Shown: positions 8,250 to 17,978, numbered from the stretch's first letter. The stretch is DNA of 32,110 nt from Symbiodinium natans (GCA_905221605.1 CAJNDS010001145.1:1-32110), one strand, 5' to 3'. Numbers and translations are program-made. Notes: generated by a model from the letters alone, not told the origin.

Positions 8250-8783
8250 CAAGGCCCAGGATAAATAGAAAAATTGTAGGGTTTCATTACGAGCAGCTCG
8301 TGCAATAATCCTTCATCCTTCACAGCGCGAAAATATTAGCCAAACCCTTCAGCCAGCCCCCTCTCAGCCCACTTGCCCCTCCAGCCCCTCCAGCCCCTCC
8401 AGCCCCTCCAGCCCCTCCAGCCCCTCCAGCCCCTCCAGCCCCTCCAGCCCCTCCAGCCCCTCCAGCCCCTCCAGCCCCTCCAGCCCCTCCAGCCCCTCCA
8501 GTCCCTCCAGCCCCTTTAGTCCCTCTTGGCCCCTCCAGCCCCTCCGGCCCCTCCGGCCCTTCCAGCCCCTCCAGCCCCTCCAGCCCCTCCAGCCCCTCCA
8601 GCCCCTCCAGCCCCTCCAGCCCCTCCCCCAGCCCCAGCCCCACAACCCCAAAGTCAAAATGACAAAAGCAAAAAGCAAAACCCGGCAAAACCCCCCAAAA
8701 CCCGACAAAACCCGACAAAACCCCCCAAAACCCCCCAAAACCCCCCAAAACTTCGGACACAAAACCCTATACAATTTTTAAAA
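8250..8783 (+). repeat. module M5: CCCCTCCAG minisatellite plus AAAACCCCCC array
   Basis: The left end is present with two extra A (ATAGAAAAATTGTA, from 8265), and the right end is altered (TACAATTTTTAAAAT, from 8770). The minisatellite (8346-8640) contains the longest unbroken run of 9-bp CCCCTCCAG units in the window (about 8375-8500). The array at 8677-8750 mixes AAAACCCGAC and AAAACCCCCC. Its terminal array resembles M2/M3, while its minisatellite resembles M4/M6, so it is a hybrid. No gene is seen. Confidence 0.83.
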
Positions 8784-8920
8784 TAAACACTAAACCCAAC
8801 CTAAACCCTAAACCTAAACCCTAAACCCTAAACCCTAAACCCTAAACCCTAAACCCTGAAAACTAAACCCTAAACCCTAAACCCTAAACCCTAAACCCTA
8901 AACCCTAAACCCTAAACCCT
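8784..8920 (+). repeat. interstitial telomeric tract T8
   Basis: About 19 CCCTAAA units, irregular at the left edge and near 8857-8866. Confidence 0.95.
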
Positions 8921-9542
8921 CAAGGCCAGAATAAATAGAATTTGTAAGTGTTTCATTACGAGCAGCTCGTGCAATAATCCTTCATCCTTCACAGTGCAAA
9001 AATATTCCCCTCTCAGCCCACTTGCCCCTCCAGCCCCTCCAGCCCCTCCAGCCCCCTCCAGCCCCCTCAACCCCCAGCCCCTCCAGCCCCCAGCCCCTCC
9101 AGCCCCTCCAGCCCCTCCAGCCCCTCCAGCCCCTCCCAGCCCCTCCAGCCACTCCGGCCCCTCCGGCCCTTCCAGCCCCTCCAGCCCCTCCAGCCCCTCC
9201 AGCCCCTCCACCTCCCCCTCCAGCCCTCCAGCCCCTCCAGCCCTCCACAGCCTCCAGCCCCCCTCCAGCCCCTCCAGCCCCTCCAGCCCCTCCAGCCCCT
9301 CCAGCCCCTCCAGCGGCTCCAGCCCCTCCAGCCCCTCCAGCCCCTCCAGCCAATCCAGCCAATCCAGCTCCAGCCCCTCCAGCCCCTACAGCCCCGCCAG
9401 CCCCTCCAGCCCCTCCCCCAGCCCCAGCCCCACAACCCCAAGGACAAAAGCAAAAAACAAAACCCGGCAAAACCCCCCAAAACCCCCCAAAACCCCCCAA
9501 AACCCCCCAAAACCCCGGACACAAACCCTATACAATTTCTAT
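8921..9542 (+). repeat. module M6, near-identical to M4
   Basis: Ends are ATAGAATTTGTA 8935-8946 (one substitution) and TACAATTTCTAT 9531-9542. The minisatellite is at 9008-9440 and the array at 9459-9516. Compared with M4 at a constant offset of 4170 I found only A-to-T at 8941 and A-to-C at 9216, so the duplication is very recent. No gene is seen. Confidence 0.88.
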
Positions 9543-9746
9543 AAACCCTAAACCCTAAACCCTAAACCTTAAACCCTAAACCCTAAACCCTAAACCCTAA
9601 ACCCTAAACCCCTAAACCCTAAACCCTAAACCCTAAACCCTAAACCCTAAACCCTAAACCCTAAACCCTAAACCCTAAACCCTAAACCCTAAACCCTAAA
9701 CCCTAAACCCTAAACCCTAAACCCTAAACCCTAAACCCTAAACCCT
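9543..9746 (+). repeat. interstitial telomeric tract T9
   Basis: About 29 CCCTAAA units, with one CCTTAAA near 9567 and one CCCCTAAA near 9609. Confidence 0.96.
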
Positions 9747-9895
9747 CAAGGCCAGGATAAATAGAAATTGTAGTGTTTCAATTTCAATTGCAAATTTCGA
9801 CCCCAAAACATGCCCCCAAACCCCCTACCCCACTGCCACCCAACACACATTAGTACTTCAGGAGGGCTTCCAGAGGGGCATCCAAGGGCGCTTAG

Positions 9896-10862
9896 GGGAA
9901 CGCAAGGCTCCTTGGCTGCATTCACGCAGGCCTTGATCACATCCCGACCCAATTAGGGAGGGGAACGCAAGGCTCCTTGGCTGCATTCGCGCAGGCCTTG
10001 ATCACAGCCCGACCCAATTAGGGAGGGCAACGCAAGGCTCCTTGGCTGCATTCACAAAGGCCTTGATCACATCCCGACCCAATTAGGGAGGAGAACGCAA
10101 GGCTACTTGGCTGCATTCACGCAGGCCTTGATCACATCCCGACCCAATTAGGGAGGGGAACGCAAGGCTCCTTGGCTGCATTCACGCAGGCCTTGATCAC
10201 ATCCCGACCCAATTAGGGAGGGGAACACAAGGCTCCTTGGCTGCATTCACGCAGGCCTTGATCACATCCCGACCCAATTAGGGAGGGGAACGCGAGGCTC
10301 CTTGGCTGCATTCACGCAGGCCGTGATCACATCCCGACAGGGAGGGGAACGCAAGGCTCCTTGGCTGCATTCACGCAGGCCTCGATCACATCCCGACCCA
10401 ATTAGGGAGGAACGCAAGGCTCCTTGGCCGCATTCACGCAGGCCCTGATCACATCCCGACCCAATTAGGGAGGGGAACGCAAGGCTCCTTGGCTGCATTC
10501 ACGCAGGCCTTGATCACATCCCGACCCAATTAGGGAGGGGAACGCAAGGCTCCTTGGCTGCATTCACGCAGGCTTGATCACATCCCGACCCAATTAGGGA
10601 GGGAAACGCAAGGCTCCTTGGCTGCATTCACGCATTAGGGAGGGGAACGCAAGGCTCCTTGGCTGCATTCACGCAGGCCTTGATCACATCCCGACCCAAT
10701 TAGGGAGGGGAACGCAAGGCTCCTTGGCTGCATTCACGCAGGCCTTGATCACATCCCGACCCAATTAGGGAGGAGAACGCAAGGCTACTTGGCTGCATTC
10801 ACGCAGGCCTTGATCACATCCCGACCCAATTAGGGAGGGGAACACAAGGCTCCTTGGCTGCA
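9896..10862 (+). repeat. 65-bp satellite, A subfamily (A3 copy)
   Basis: About 15 units. It shares the CCAATTA-less unit (about 10338) with all A copies, and a truncated unit (CACGCATTAGGG, about 10631) with A4 only. Confidence 0.95.
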
Positions 10863-10909
10863 GGGTTTAAGGGTTTAAGGGTTTAAGGGTTTAAGGGTTT
10901 AAGGGTTTA
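10863..10909 (-). repeat. TTTAAGGG array, 6 units (A3)
   Basis: Forty-seven nt, six GGGTTTA blocks at 8-bp spacing, two more than in A1/A2. Confidence 0.9.
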
Positions 10910-10996
10910 CCGCGCTCTCCGGAGCAGCTGGCAGACCAAGCCTTCTTGCACGACCTCGCCCAATATCCCAACACATTTGCAATCCGAGAAGTCTAG
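10907..10996 (+). pseudogene. C-terminal fragment of a Josephin-like protein (A3)
   Basis: Same 29 codons as at 2622 in A1, ending AIREV-stop at 10994-10996. It abuts the TTTAAGGG array, lacks a start and lacks the catalytic region. Confidence 0.58.
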
Positions 10997-11154
10997 GCCG
11001 GCAGGGAAGGGCTTCAACGCACGCAACCACCATGTCTGTAGAGGCAGCAAGAATGCACAGCAACCCCCCACCGCCTGCCAGGTTCCGCGGCTGCCGAGGA
11101 CACAACGTCCATGTCTCACCGCCTGCAGCAGGGTCTGCGCAGACCAAAGCTTAG

Positions 11155-11529
11155 GTCAGGACCACCAATGTACGCAAAAGAAGCAACGAGCTGGCGTGGA
11201 AGAACATCCAGCAAGCTTGTGTAATTCCTCACAGCAACACATCCACGACAATCCATCCACGCAAAGTTCTTGGCTCAATAGAAGCGAACTCACAAAAAGC
11301 GAATCGAACATACATTCTTGTCATAGAAAAAGTCCTAGGTAAGGCCCCGAAAAGTCGTGTCTTGCATTTGCCAAATACTGAAGACGAGTCAATATCTGCC
11401 CAAGAATTTGCAACCAGCAATTTAGAAAATCAGAACCCATGGCCCGCCAAAACCCCGGACGCAAACCCTGTAAGACCTGGCTGTATGACCGTATTCGATG
11501 GGAGATGGTCTTGCAGTCCGTCCCCATGA
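11155..11529 (+). other. unidentified open frame, possible exon, with altered 3' end (A3)
   Basis: Same frame as at 2870 in A1, but a two-base deletion (CTGTATGACC instead of CTGTGTATGACC, near 11481) removes the usual stop. It extends the frame into the Josephin-derived segment, to TGA at 11527-11529. Copies thus differ at the C-terminus, which argues against conserved function. Confidence 0.3.
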
Positions 11530-11807
11530 AGGAAGCTATTCGATGGGAGATGGTCTTGCAGCCGGTCACCACTAAGCACGAACTGGAAGCAGCCGCGGAC
11601 CTAGCACGGGGCAGCTGACGTCCTGCAATTTCCCAACACATTCGATGGGAGATGGTCTTGCAGTCCCTCCCCATGAAGGAAGCTATTCGATGGGAGATGG
11701 TCTTGCAGCCGGTCACCACTAAGCACGAACTGGAAGCAGCCGCGGACCTAGCACCGGGGCAGCTGACATCCTGCAATTTCCCAACACATTCGCAATCCGA
11801 AACTTGG
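11494..11807 (+). pseudogene. duplicated Josephin-like middle segment (A3)
   Basis: Two tandem 147-bp copies as in A1. The first is frame-broken by one missing C; the second encodes IRWEMVLQPVTTKHELEAAA. The catalytic His region is absent. Confidence 0.58.
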
Positions 11808-12112
11808 CACGAAAACAATGCGAACAATGCGAGAAACGAGAAAACCTAAAAAGCTTCAGTAGACAAGTCTCTCAAGCACCAACTTTGTTCGGGCTCTCCA
11901 ACTGTTTTGCGCAAGGCCTCACCAAGCCTGGAAAGCCATATACAATTCTACCCCATCTACCCAACCCCCCCAACCCCAAAACACCCGTCAAGGCCTGCAG
12001 CAAGGATCCCCCTTCCCCCCTCCCCCCTCCCGCCCCCCCGGCCCACCCCCTCCCCCCACCTCCCCCAAGCCTGGGAAGCCATCGCATTTTTGTTCAAAAG
12101 CAAAAGAAAAAA
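11808..12112 (+). other. pyrimidine-rich spacer (A3)
   Basis: Counterpart of 3525-3828, with the vestigial TATACAATTCTA at about 11940 and C-rich runs at 12005-12065. No gene is seen. Confidence 0.5.
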
Positions 12113-12222
12113 CCGGTCAAAACCCGGTCAAAACCCGGTCAAAACCCGGTCAAAACCCGGTCAAAACCCCGTCAAAACCGGTCAAAACCCGGTCAAAACC
12201 GGTCAAAACTCGGTCAAAACCC
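12113..12222 (+). repeat. AAAACCCGGTC array (A3)
   Basis: About ten units of 10-11 bp, the same as in A1, followed by CCGGACACAAACCC and the module end. Confidence 0.92.
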
Positions 12223-12249
12223 CGGACACAAACCCTATACAATTTCTAT

Positions 12250-12256
12250 AAACCCT
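12250..12256 (+). repeat. telomeric tract T10 reduced to a single heptamer
   Basis: Exactly one AAACCCT separates the right end of A3 (TACAATTTCTAT) from the left end of B1 (CAAGACCAGG). It defines the precise module edges and the phase of the telomere repeat at the joint. Confidence 0.95.
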
Positions 12257-12389
12257 CAAGACCAGGATAAATAGAAATTGTATGTGTTTCATTACGAATA
12301 GCTCGATTCCTGCAGGCAAAGAGGTTTAAGTAAATTGAACATATTGGCACAGTTGACCCCTGCAAACCCTTATCCTGGCTCACTAGTTA

Positions 12390-15248
12390 CCTCAACTAGG
12401 GAGGAGAAGGCCAAGCTCCTTGATTGCATTCACACAAGCCCCGATCCCTGACCCAAATTCAGGAGGCTAACGCAAGGCTCGTATTCACACAGGCTTTGAT
12501 CACATCCCGACCTGGAATGCAAGGCTCCCGACCCAGTTGTGGGGGGGGGGGGGAACGCAAAGGCTCCTTCAGTTACATAAGCCCTGCTCACACACCGACC
12601 CAATTAGGGAGGTGAATACAAAGGCTCCTTGGCAGCATTCACACAGGCTCTGATCACATCCCGACCCAATTAGGGAGGGGAACGCAAAGGCTCCATGGCT
12701 GCATTTACACAGGCCCTCATCACATCCCGACCCAATTAGGGAGGGGAATGCAAGGCTCCTTGGCTGCATTTACACAGGCCCTGATCACATCCCGACCCAA
12801 TTAGGGAGGTGAATACAAAGGCTCCTGGGCTGCATTTACACAGACCCTGATCACATCCTGACCCAATTCGGGAGGTGAACACTGCATTTACACAGGCCCT
12901 GATCACATCCTGACCCAAAGTAGGGAGAGAAACAAAAGGCTCCTTGGCTGCATTTACACAGGCCCTGATCACATCCCGACCCAATTAGGGAGGTGACTAC
13001 AAAGGCTCCTTGGCAGCATTCACACAGGCCCTGATCACATCCCGACCCAATTAGGGAGGGGAATGCAAGGCTCCTTGGCTGCATTGACACAGGCCCTGAT
13101 CACATCCCGACCCAATTAGGGAGAATCACAAGGCTCCTTGGCTGCATTTACACAGGTCTTGATCACATCCCGACCCAATTAGGGAGGTGACTACAAAGGC
13201 TCCTTGGCAGCATTCACAGAGGCCCTGATCACATCCCGACCCAATTAGGGAGGGGAATGCAAGGCTCCTTGGCTGCATTGACACAGGCCCTGATCACATC
13301 CCGACCCAATTAGGGAGAATCACAAGGCTCCTTGGCTGCATTTACACAGGTCTTGATCACATCCCGACCCAATTAGGGAGGTGAATACAAAGGCTCCTTG
13401 GCTGCATTTACACAGGCCCTGGTCACATCCCGACTCAATTAGGGAGGGGAATGCAAGGCTCCTTGGCTGCGTTTAGACAGGCCCTGATCACATCCCGACC
13501 CAATTAGGGAGATGAACACAAGCCTCCTTGGCAGCATTTTCACAGGCCCTGATCACATCCCGACCCAATTAGGGAGAATCACAAGGCTCCTTGGCTGCAT
13601 TTACACAGGTCTTGATCACATCCCGACCCAATTAGGGAGGTGAATACAAAGGCTCCTTGGCTGCAGTTACACAGGCCCTGATCACATCCCGACCCAATTC
13701 GGGAGGGGAATGCAAGGCTCCTTGGCTGCATTTACACAGGCTGACCCAATTAGGGAGAGAAACACAAGGCTCCTTGGCTGCATTTACACAGCCCTTGATC
13801 ACATCCCGACCCAATTAGGGAGGTAAATACAAAGGCTCCTTGGCAGCATTCACACAGGCCCTGATCACATCCCGACCCAATTAGGGAGGGGAATGCAAGG
13901 CTCCTTGGCTGCATTTACACAGGCCCTGATCACATCCCGACCCAATTAGGGAGGGGAATGCCAAGGCTCCTTGGCTGCATTCAAACAGGCCCTGGTCACA
14001 TCCCGACCCAATTAGGGAGGGGAATGCAAGGCTCCTTGGCTGCATTTACACAAACCCTGATCACATCCTGACCCATTTAGGGAGGGCAATGCAAGGCTCC
14101 CTGGCTGCATTTACACAGGCCCTGGGAGGGGAATGCAAGGCTCCTTGGCTGCATTTACACAGGCCCTGATCACATCCCGACCCAATTAGGGAGAATCACA
14201 AGGCTCCTTGGCTGCATTTCGCACAGGTCTTGATCACATCCCGACCCAATTAGGGAGGTGAATACAAAGGCTCCTTGGCTGCAGTTACACAGGCCCTGAT
14301 CACATCCCGACCCAATTCGGGAGGGGAACGCAAGGCTCCTTGGCTGCATTTACACAGGCCCTGATCACATCCTGATCCAATTAGGGAGAGAAACACAAGG
14401 CTCCTTGGCTGCATTTACACAGCCCTTGATCACATCCCGACCCAATTAGGAAGGTAAATACAAAGGCTCCTTGGCTGCATTTACACAGCCCTTGATCACA
14501 TCCCGACCCAATTAGGGAAGGGAATGCAATGCTTCTTGGCTGCATTCACACAGGCCCTGATCACATCCGGACCCAATTCGGGAAGGGAATGCAAGGCTCC
14601 TTGGCTGCAGTCACACCACATCCGGACCTTGGCTGCATTTACACAGCCCTTGATCAATTAGGGAGGTAAATACAAAGGCTCCTTGGCAGCATTCACACAG
14701 GCCCTGATCACATCCCGACCCAATTAGGGAGGGGAATGCAAGGCTCCTTGGCTGCATTTACACAGGCCCTGATCACATCCCGACCCAATTAGGGAGGGGA
14801 ATGCCAAGGCTCCTTGGCTGCATGCAAACAGGCCCTGGTCACATCCCGACCCAATTAGGGAGGGGAATGCAAGGCTCCTTGGCTGCATTTACACAAACCC
14901 TGATCACATCCTGACCCATTTAGGGAGGGCAATGCAAGGCTCCCTGGCTGCATTTACACAGGCCCTGGGAGGGGAATGCAAGGCTCCTTGGCTGCATTTA
15001 CACAGGCCCTGATCACATCCCGACCCAATTAGGGAGAATCACAAGGCTCCTTGGCTGCATTTCGACAGGTCTCCTGATCACATCCACGACCCAATTAGGG
15101 AGGTGAATACAAAGGCTCCTTGGCTGCAGTTACACAGGCCCTGATCACATCCCGACCCAATTCGGGAGGGGAACGCAAGGCTCCTTGGCTGCATTTACAC
15201 AGGCCCTGATCACATCCTGACCCAATTAGGGAGAGAAACACAAGGCTC
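12390..15248 (+). repeat. 65-bp satellite, B subfamily (B1, large block)
   Basis: More than 40 units, differing from the A subfamily by CATTTACACAGGCCCTGATCA in place of CATTCACGCAGGCCTTGATCA. The linkers vary (GGTGAATACAAA, GAATCACAA, GAGAAACACAA, GGGGAATGCAA) and recur in ordered groups, so there is higher-order structure. About 580 bp starting at 13821 recurs at 14664. A G homopolymer of 13 sits at 12541. Open frames in it rotate with the 65-bp period and are not genes. Confidence 0.94.
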
Positions 15249-15251
15249 CAG

Positions 15252-15896
15252 GAAGATGGCACTGTCCTGGTGGAAGGAGTGCAGGGCAAGACCGCTTCCC
15301 CAGCTCGTCTAGACTGCTTGCACAAAGCCTTGCAAGAGCTGAAAGCGCAGCACCGCCTCTACCAGGCAAACCCAGCAGTGGAGGGAGCCTTAACAAGAAT
15401 GGAAATCATCCTCGCTGGAAAAGTGCAGCCGTGTACAAGCGCAGCGGCAACGACAGACCGCGAAACCTCCCAAGGGCGCCAAACGGGGGAGTCCGGTGGC
15501 TCACACTCCTCGGCCTTGGGGGGCGAAGCGCAGCACTCGGAAAACGCAGCGGCCTCTGTCGAAACAATGGAAGAGAAGGAAGACAGGCTAGAGATGACGT
15601 ACCTGATCCCCAAAGAGCTGAAAGCCCCCAGAGCGGACACTGTGGAGCTGCAGAAAATCCGAAGCACTTCGGAGCTCACGGACGACATGGACGTGAAGTT
15701 CTTCCCACACCTGTTTTCCACGGGCACAGGCGGATGGCAGAATGGATATGGAAGCTTCTCCCAATACGCTCGCAAGCTCTCGGGCAACATCAACGTGAGG
15801 ATCGGCAACCAGCAGGCTCCAGGCGGGAAGACCAAGTACCAAGAGGGCAAAGGTCAGGTGTTTACAGCCCTGAGGGACATCCCAAAAAGCACCTGA
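15252..15896 (+). pseudogene. Helitron-N-like protein fragment (B1)
   Basis: An open frame of 214 codons with no ATG at its start. The satellite ends in CTCCAG directly before GAAGATGGC, like a 3' splice site, and the frame begins there (EDGTVLVEGVQGKTASPARL) and ends in TGA 15894-15896. Around residues 150-180 it has DMDVKFFPHLFSTGTGGW followed by YARKL, resembling the D-x-FPxLFPxGxGG block in the N-terminal region of Helitron Rep/helicase proteins. The first half is helical and low-identity. The Rep HUH motif and helicase domain are absent, so this can only be a fragment. The family call is from motif memory and moderate. An alternative is an exon of an unrelated gene. Confidence 0.5.
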
Positions 15897-15937
15897 GATT
15901 GCTTATCACTGAGCATTCTTTAGAGAAGAGAGCGCAG

Positions 15938-16318
15938 CGCAAGGCTCCTTGGCTGCATTTACCGGCCCTGATCACATCCCGACCGAACTAGGCAGGGGAA
16001 CACAAGGCTCTGTGCCTGCATTTACAGGCCCTGATCACATCCCGACCCAATTAGGGAGGGGAATGCAAGGCTCCTTGGCTGCATCTGCACAGGTCCTGCT
16101 CACACCCTGAAGGGAACACAAGGCTCCTTGGCTTCATACACAGGCCCTGATCACATCCCTACCCAATTAGGGAGGCCAAGGCTCCTTGGCTGCGTTCACG
16201 CAGGCCCTGATCACATCCGACCCAGTCAGGGAGGGAATGCAAGGCTCCTTGGCTGCATTTACACAGGCCCTGATCACATCCTGACCCAGTTAGGGAAGGG
16301 AACGCAAAGGCTCCTTGG
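15938..16318 (+). repeat. 65-bp satellite, diverged units between the two gene fragments (B1)
   Basis: Six or so irregular units with shortened members (for example TTTACCGGCC, GGCTTCATACACAGG, CCTACCCAATTAGGG). The block separates the Helitron-like and Josephin-like fragments and would be most of an intron if these are spliced together. Confidence 0.9.
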
Positions 16319-16725
16319 GGGCAGCCTTCTTCACTGAAGCGGACATGGACAACGCCGTGCAGGTTGTCCTCGAAGAAGGTGGGGTGGAACGAGGTGAAGC
16401 TGCAGAGGACCACGCGGCGCCAGGTGGCTTCTACTCCTCGGAAGTGCTTGCGCAGGTACTGCAAACCAAAGCCATGGCTGCTTTTGGTCGTGTGAGGTGG
16501 CAAATGGACCTTCAACCCGTCGTGAGCAAGCACGATCTGGAAGCAGCTGCCGGGGCGGTGCAGAACCGGGACAACGCACACTGGGTGGCATATCGATATT
16601 TCCATGAGAAGATCTTCAGGTTGGACTCCCTGGCTCGTACCCGCAGAGCAGAGCAGATACCGGAAGCCGTCTTCTTGGCGGAGCTCGCTCGACATCCCGC
16701 GACCTACTGCATCCGAGAGGTCTAG
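16315..16725 (+). pseudogene. Josephin-like deubiquitinase fragment (B1)
   Basis: Josephin proteins are cysteine proteases that cleave ubiquitin chains (ataxin-3, JOSD1/2). The frame ending at TAG 16723-16725 gives about 134 residues. Counting from the TTG at 16315, GGFYSSEVL (37-45) matches the family's SGFFSIQVI-type strand, AHWVAYR (88-94) holds the catalytic His (H89), and FRLDSL (101-106) holds the third catalytic residue, Asp104. The His-to-Asp spacing is 15, as between H119 and N134 in ataxin-3. FFTEADMDNAV near the start matches the YFSPVEL helix. The preceding catalytic Cys segment is missing, and the frame opens in satellite at a GGGGCAG acceptor-like sequence. So it is a 3' exon or relic, not active alone. 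The C-terminus EQIPEAVFLAELARHPATY fits the last Josephin helix. Confidence 0.65.
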
Positions 16726-17048
16726 CCGCGGCTGCCATCTCCTAACAATGTTGTGATGCCGCGAGGACACCTCTGGTGCTCCACGCCAACGTTTCACCCC
16801 CCCACAGACCAGCGTTCTCACGCGAGATCGCACAAGGCAAGGCAGAAACCAAGGCGCCAGCTCATGCTCATGTGATGGATGGATGTGTGGCAAGACTGGC
16901 GCCCCAGCAAACCTGAGCAACAACTGCGCCGCTCTTCTCTGCGGGCTCAAGATTAGAGTTACCCCAAACAAAAGACATGGTTTTCTTTCAGAAACCTATC
17001 CAAAAAGCGAGACGAGGTGTCGAAACAATCAAATCAATATCACCATGA
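16726..17048 (+). other. 3' flank of the Josephin-like fragment (B1)
   Basis: Non-repetitive sequence after the TAG, with faint similarity to the flank after the A-module Josephin stop (CCGCGGCTGCC, GAGGACAC). It may be an old 3' untranslated region. A long minus-strand open frame spanning 16159-16971 is the shadow of the Josephin frame and is not called. Confidence 0.4.
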
Positions 17049-17486
17049 CAAGACGAAAGACAAGAATTACAAGCATTGGCTGTCAAGAACCAACATGCTC
17101 AACTTCTCCTGGCCCAGAACTGCAGACATGGACAGAAGACCACCAGACCTTCAAGCATCAGGTCCGTCTCTTCCACGGAGTTCAGAAAGGTTTTAATGAA
17201 TTGTTATATCAAATGTTGCCGAAGAGACACCTCCAGCAACAAATCAAATTCTTTTCCTCCCCGAGAAGGCTCAAGAGATCGTGGGACCGAAAATATTGCC
17301 CTTTCCACCCCAAATAGTCCGGACACAATATCCGATTTCATAGAACTGAAATCCGAATTTGCAAAAACAATACCAATATTAATTGAAATTCCTCTATATT
17401 CTCTGAAATTTCGAGGGGGTGAAATGAACCATTATCATTCTAAAGAATTGCAATCCAAAAAATTATTCAAATTACAAGATATGTAA
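17049..17486 (+). other. unidentified open frame(s), possible exon (B1)
   Basis: Between TGA 17046-17048 and TAA at about 17486 the frame is open for some 145 codons, with no ATG at the start. It begins with the helical QDERQELQALAVKNQHAQLL and is later Ser/Arg-rich. A second open frame (16883-17317, with NELLYQMLPKRHLQQQIKFF near its end) overlaps in another phase, and only one at most can be real. Composition drops from GC-rich to AT-rich through this stretch. I do not recognise either product. The duplicate at 26192-26629 preserves the frame, but the two copies are nearly identical anyway. Confidence 0.2.
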
Positions 17487-17618
17487 TTCAAATATTCGTG
17501 GAACCATATCAATTGTAATAATATATCGAAACTTCGAGGCTAACACCCACAGACAAGGGTCAACAAAGATTCGGGACATCAGGAGAATTATAATGAATAC
17601 CCTCAAAAAGAACTCCCA

Positions 17619-17978
17619 GATCTTCAAGATTTTAATTCTGGAGGTTTTGATCAATTATCCAGAAGTCCCCAGATCTTCCAAATTTGAATTCTAAAGATTT
17701 TTGGAGGACTTATTCAGATATCCAGTATTTATCAAATCCTTCAAAATTTGAATTCCGAAAATTCCAGAGGTTTTGAATCGATATCCAAAGATCCCCAGGC
17801 CTTCTAAATTTGAATCCTGGAGGACTGCAGGAGATTTTGATCAATTATCCAGAAATCCCCAGATCTTCCAAATTTGAAATCTAGAGTTTTGGGATCCATA
17901 TCCAAAGATTCCCAGGCTTTCAAAATTTTAATTCTTGAGGTTTTGGGCCGATACAGACCTTCAAAATTTGAATTCTGG
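17619..17978 (+). repeat. AT-rich minisatellite with AAATTTGAATTC core (B1)
   Basis: Seven imperfect repeats, 41-63 bp apart, each holding a form of CTTCCAAATTTGAATTCTGG followed by GAGGTTTTGATCAATTATCC or GATATCCAAAGATCCCCAGG. The base composition contrasts sharply with the GC-rich modules. The flanking stretch 17487-17618 is AT-rich with nothing recognised. Confidence 0.8.

Larger units (their letters stand above)
9747..12249 (+). repeat. module A3
   Basis: Ends are ATAGAAATTGTA 9761-9772 and TACAATTTCTAT 12238-12249. The layout is as in A1, but it has a 6-unit TTTAAGGG array, shared with A4 and A5. It is joined to B1 by one telomere heptamer only. The leader (9773-9895) starts AGTGTTTCAATTTCAATTGC and is shared with A2, A4 and A5; nothing was recognised in it. 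Confidence 0.87.

Noticed and set aside
12541-12553. Poly-G tract length (13, 11 and 13 in B1, B2 and B3) as a phase-variable switch
   Set aside because: It lies in satellite with no promoter or frame to switch. Homopolymer slippage or sequencing error is sufficient.
12390-15248. CRISPR array in the satellite
   Set aside because: Units are head-to-tail without unique spacers of constant length, and the context is eukaryotic and telomeric.
16159-16971. 270-codon minus-strand open frame over the Josephin-like region
   Set aside because: It is the antisense shadow of the plus-strand frame, which has recognisable family motifs, and its C-terminal half runs into satellite.
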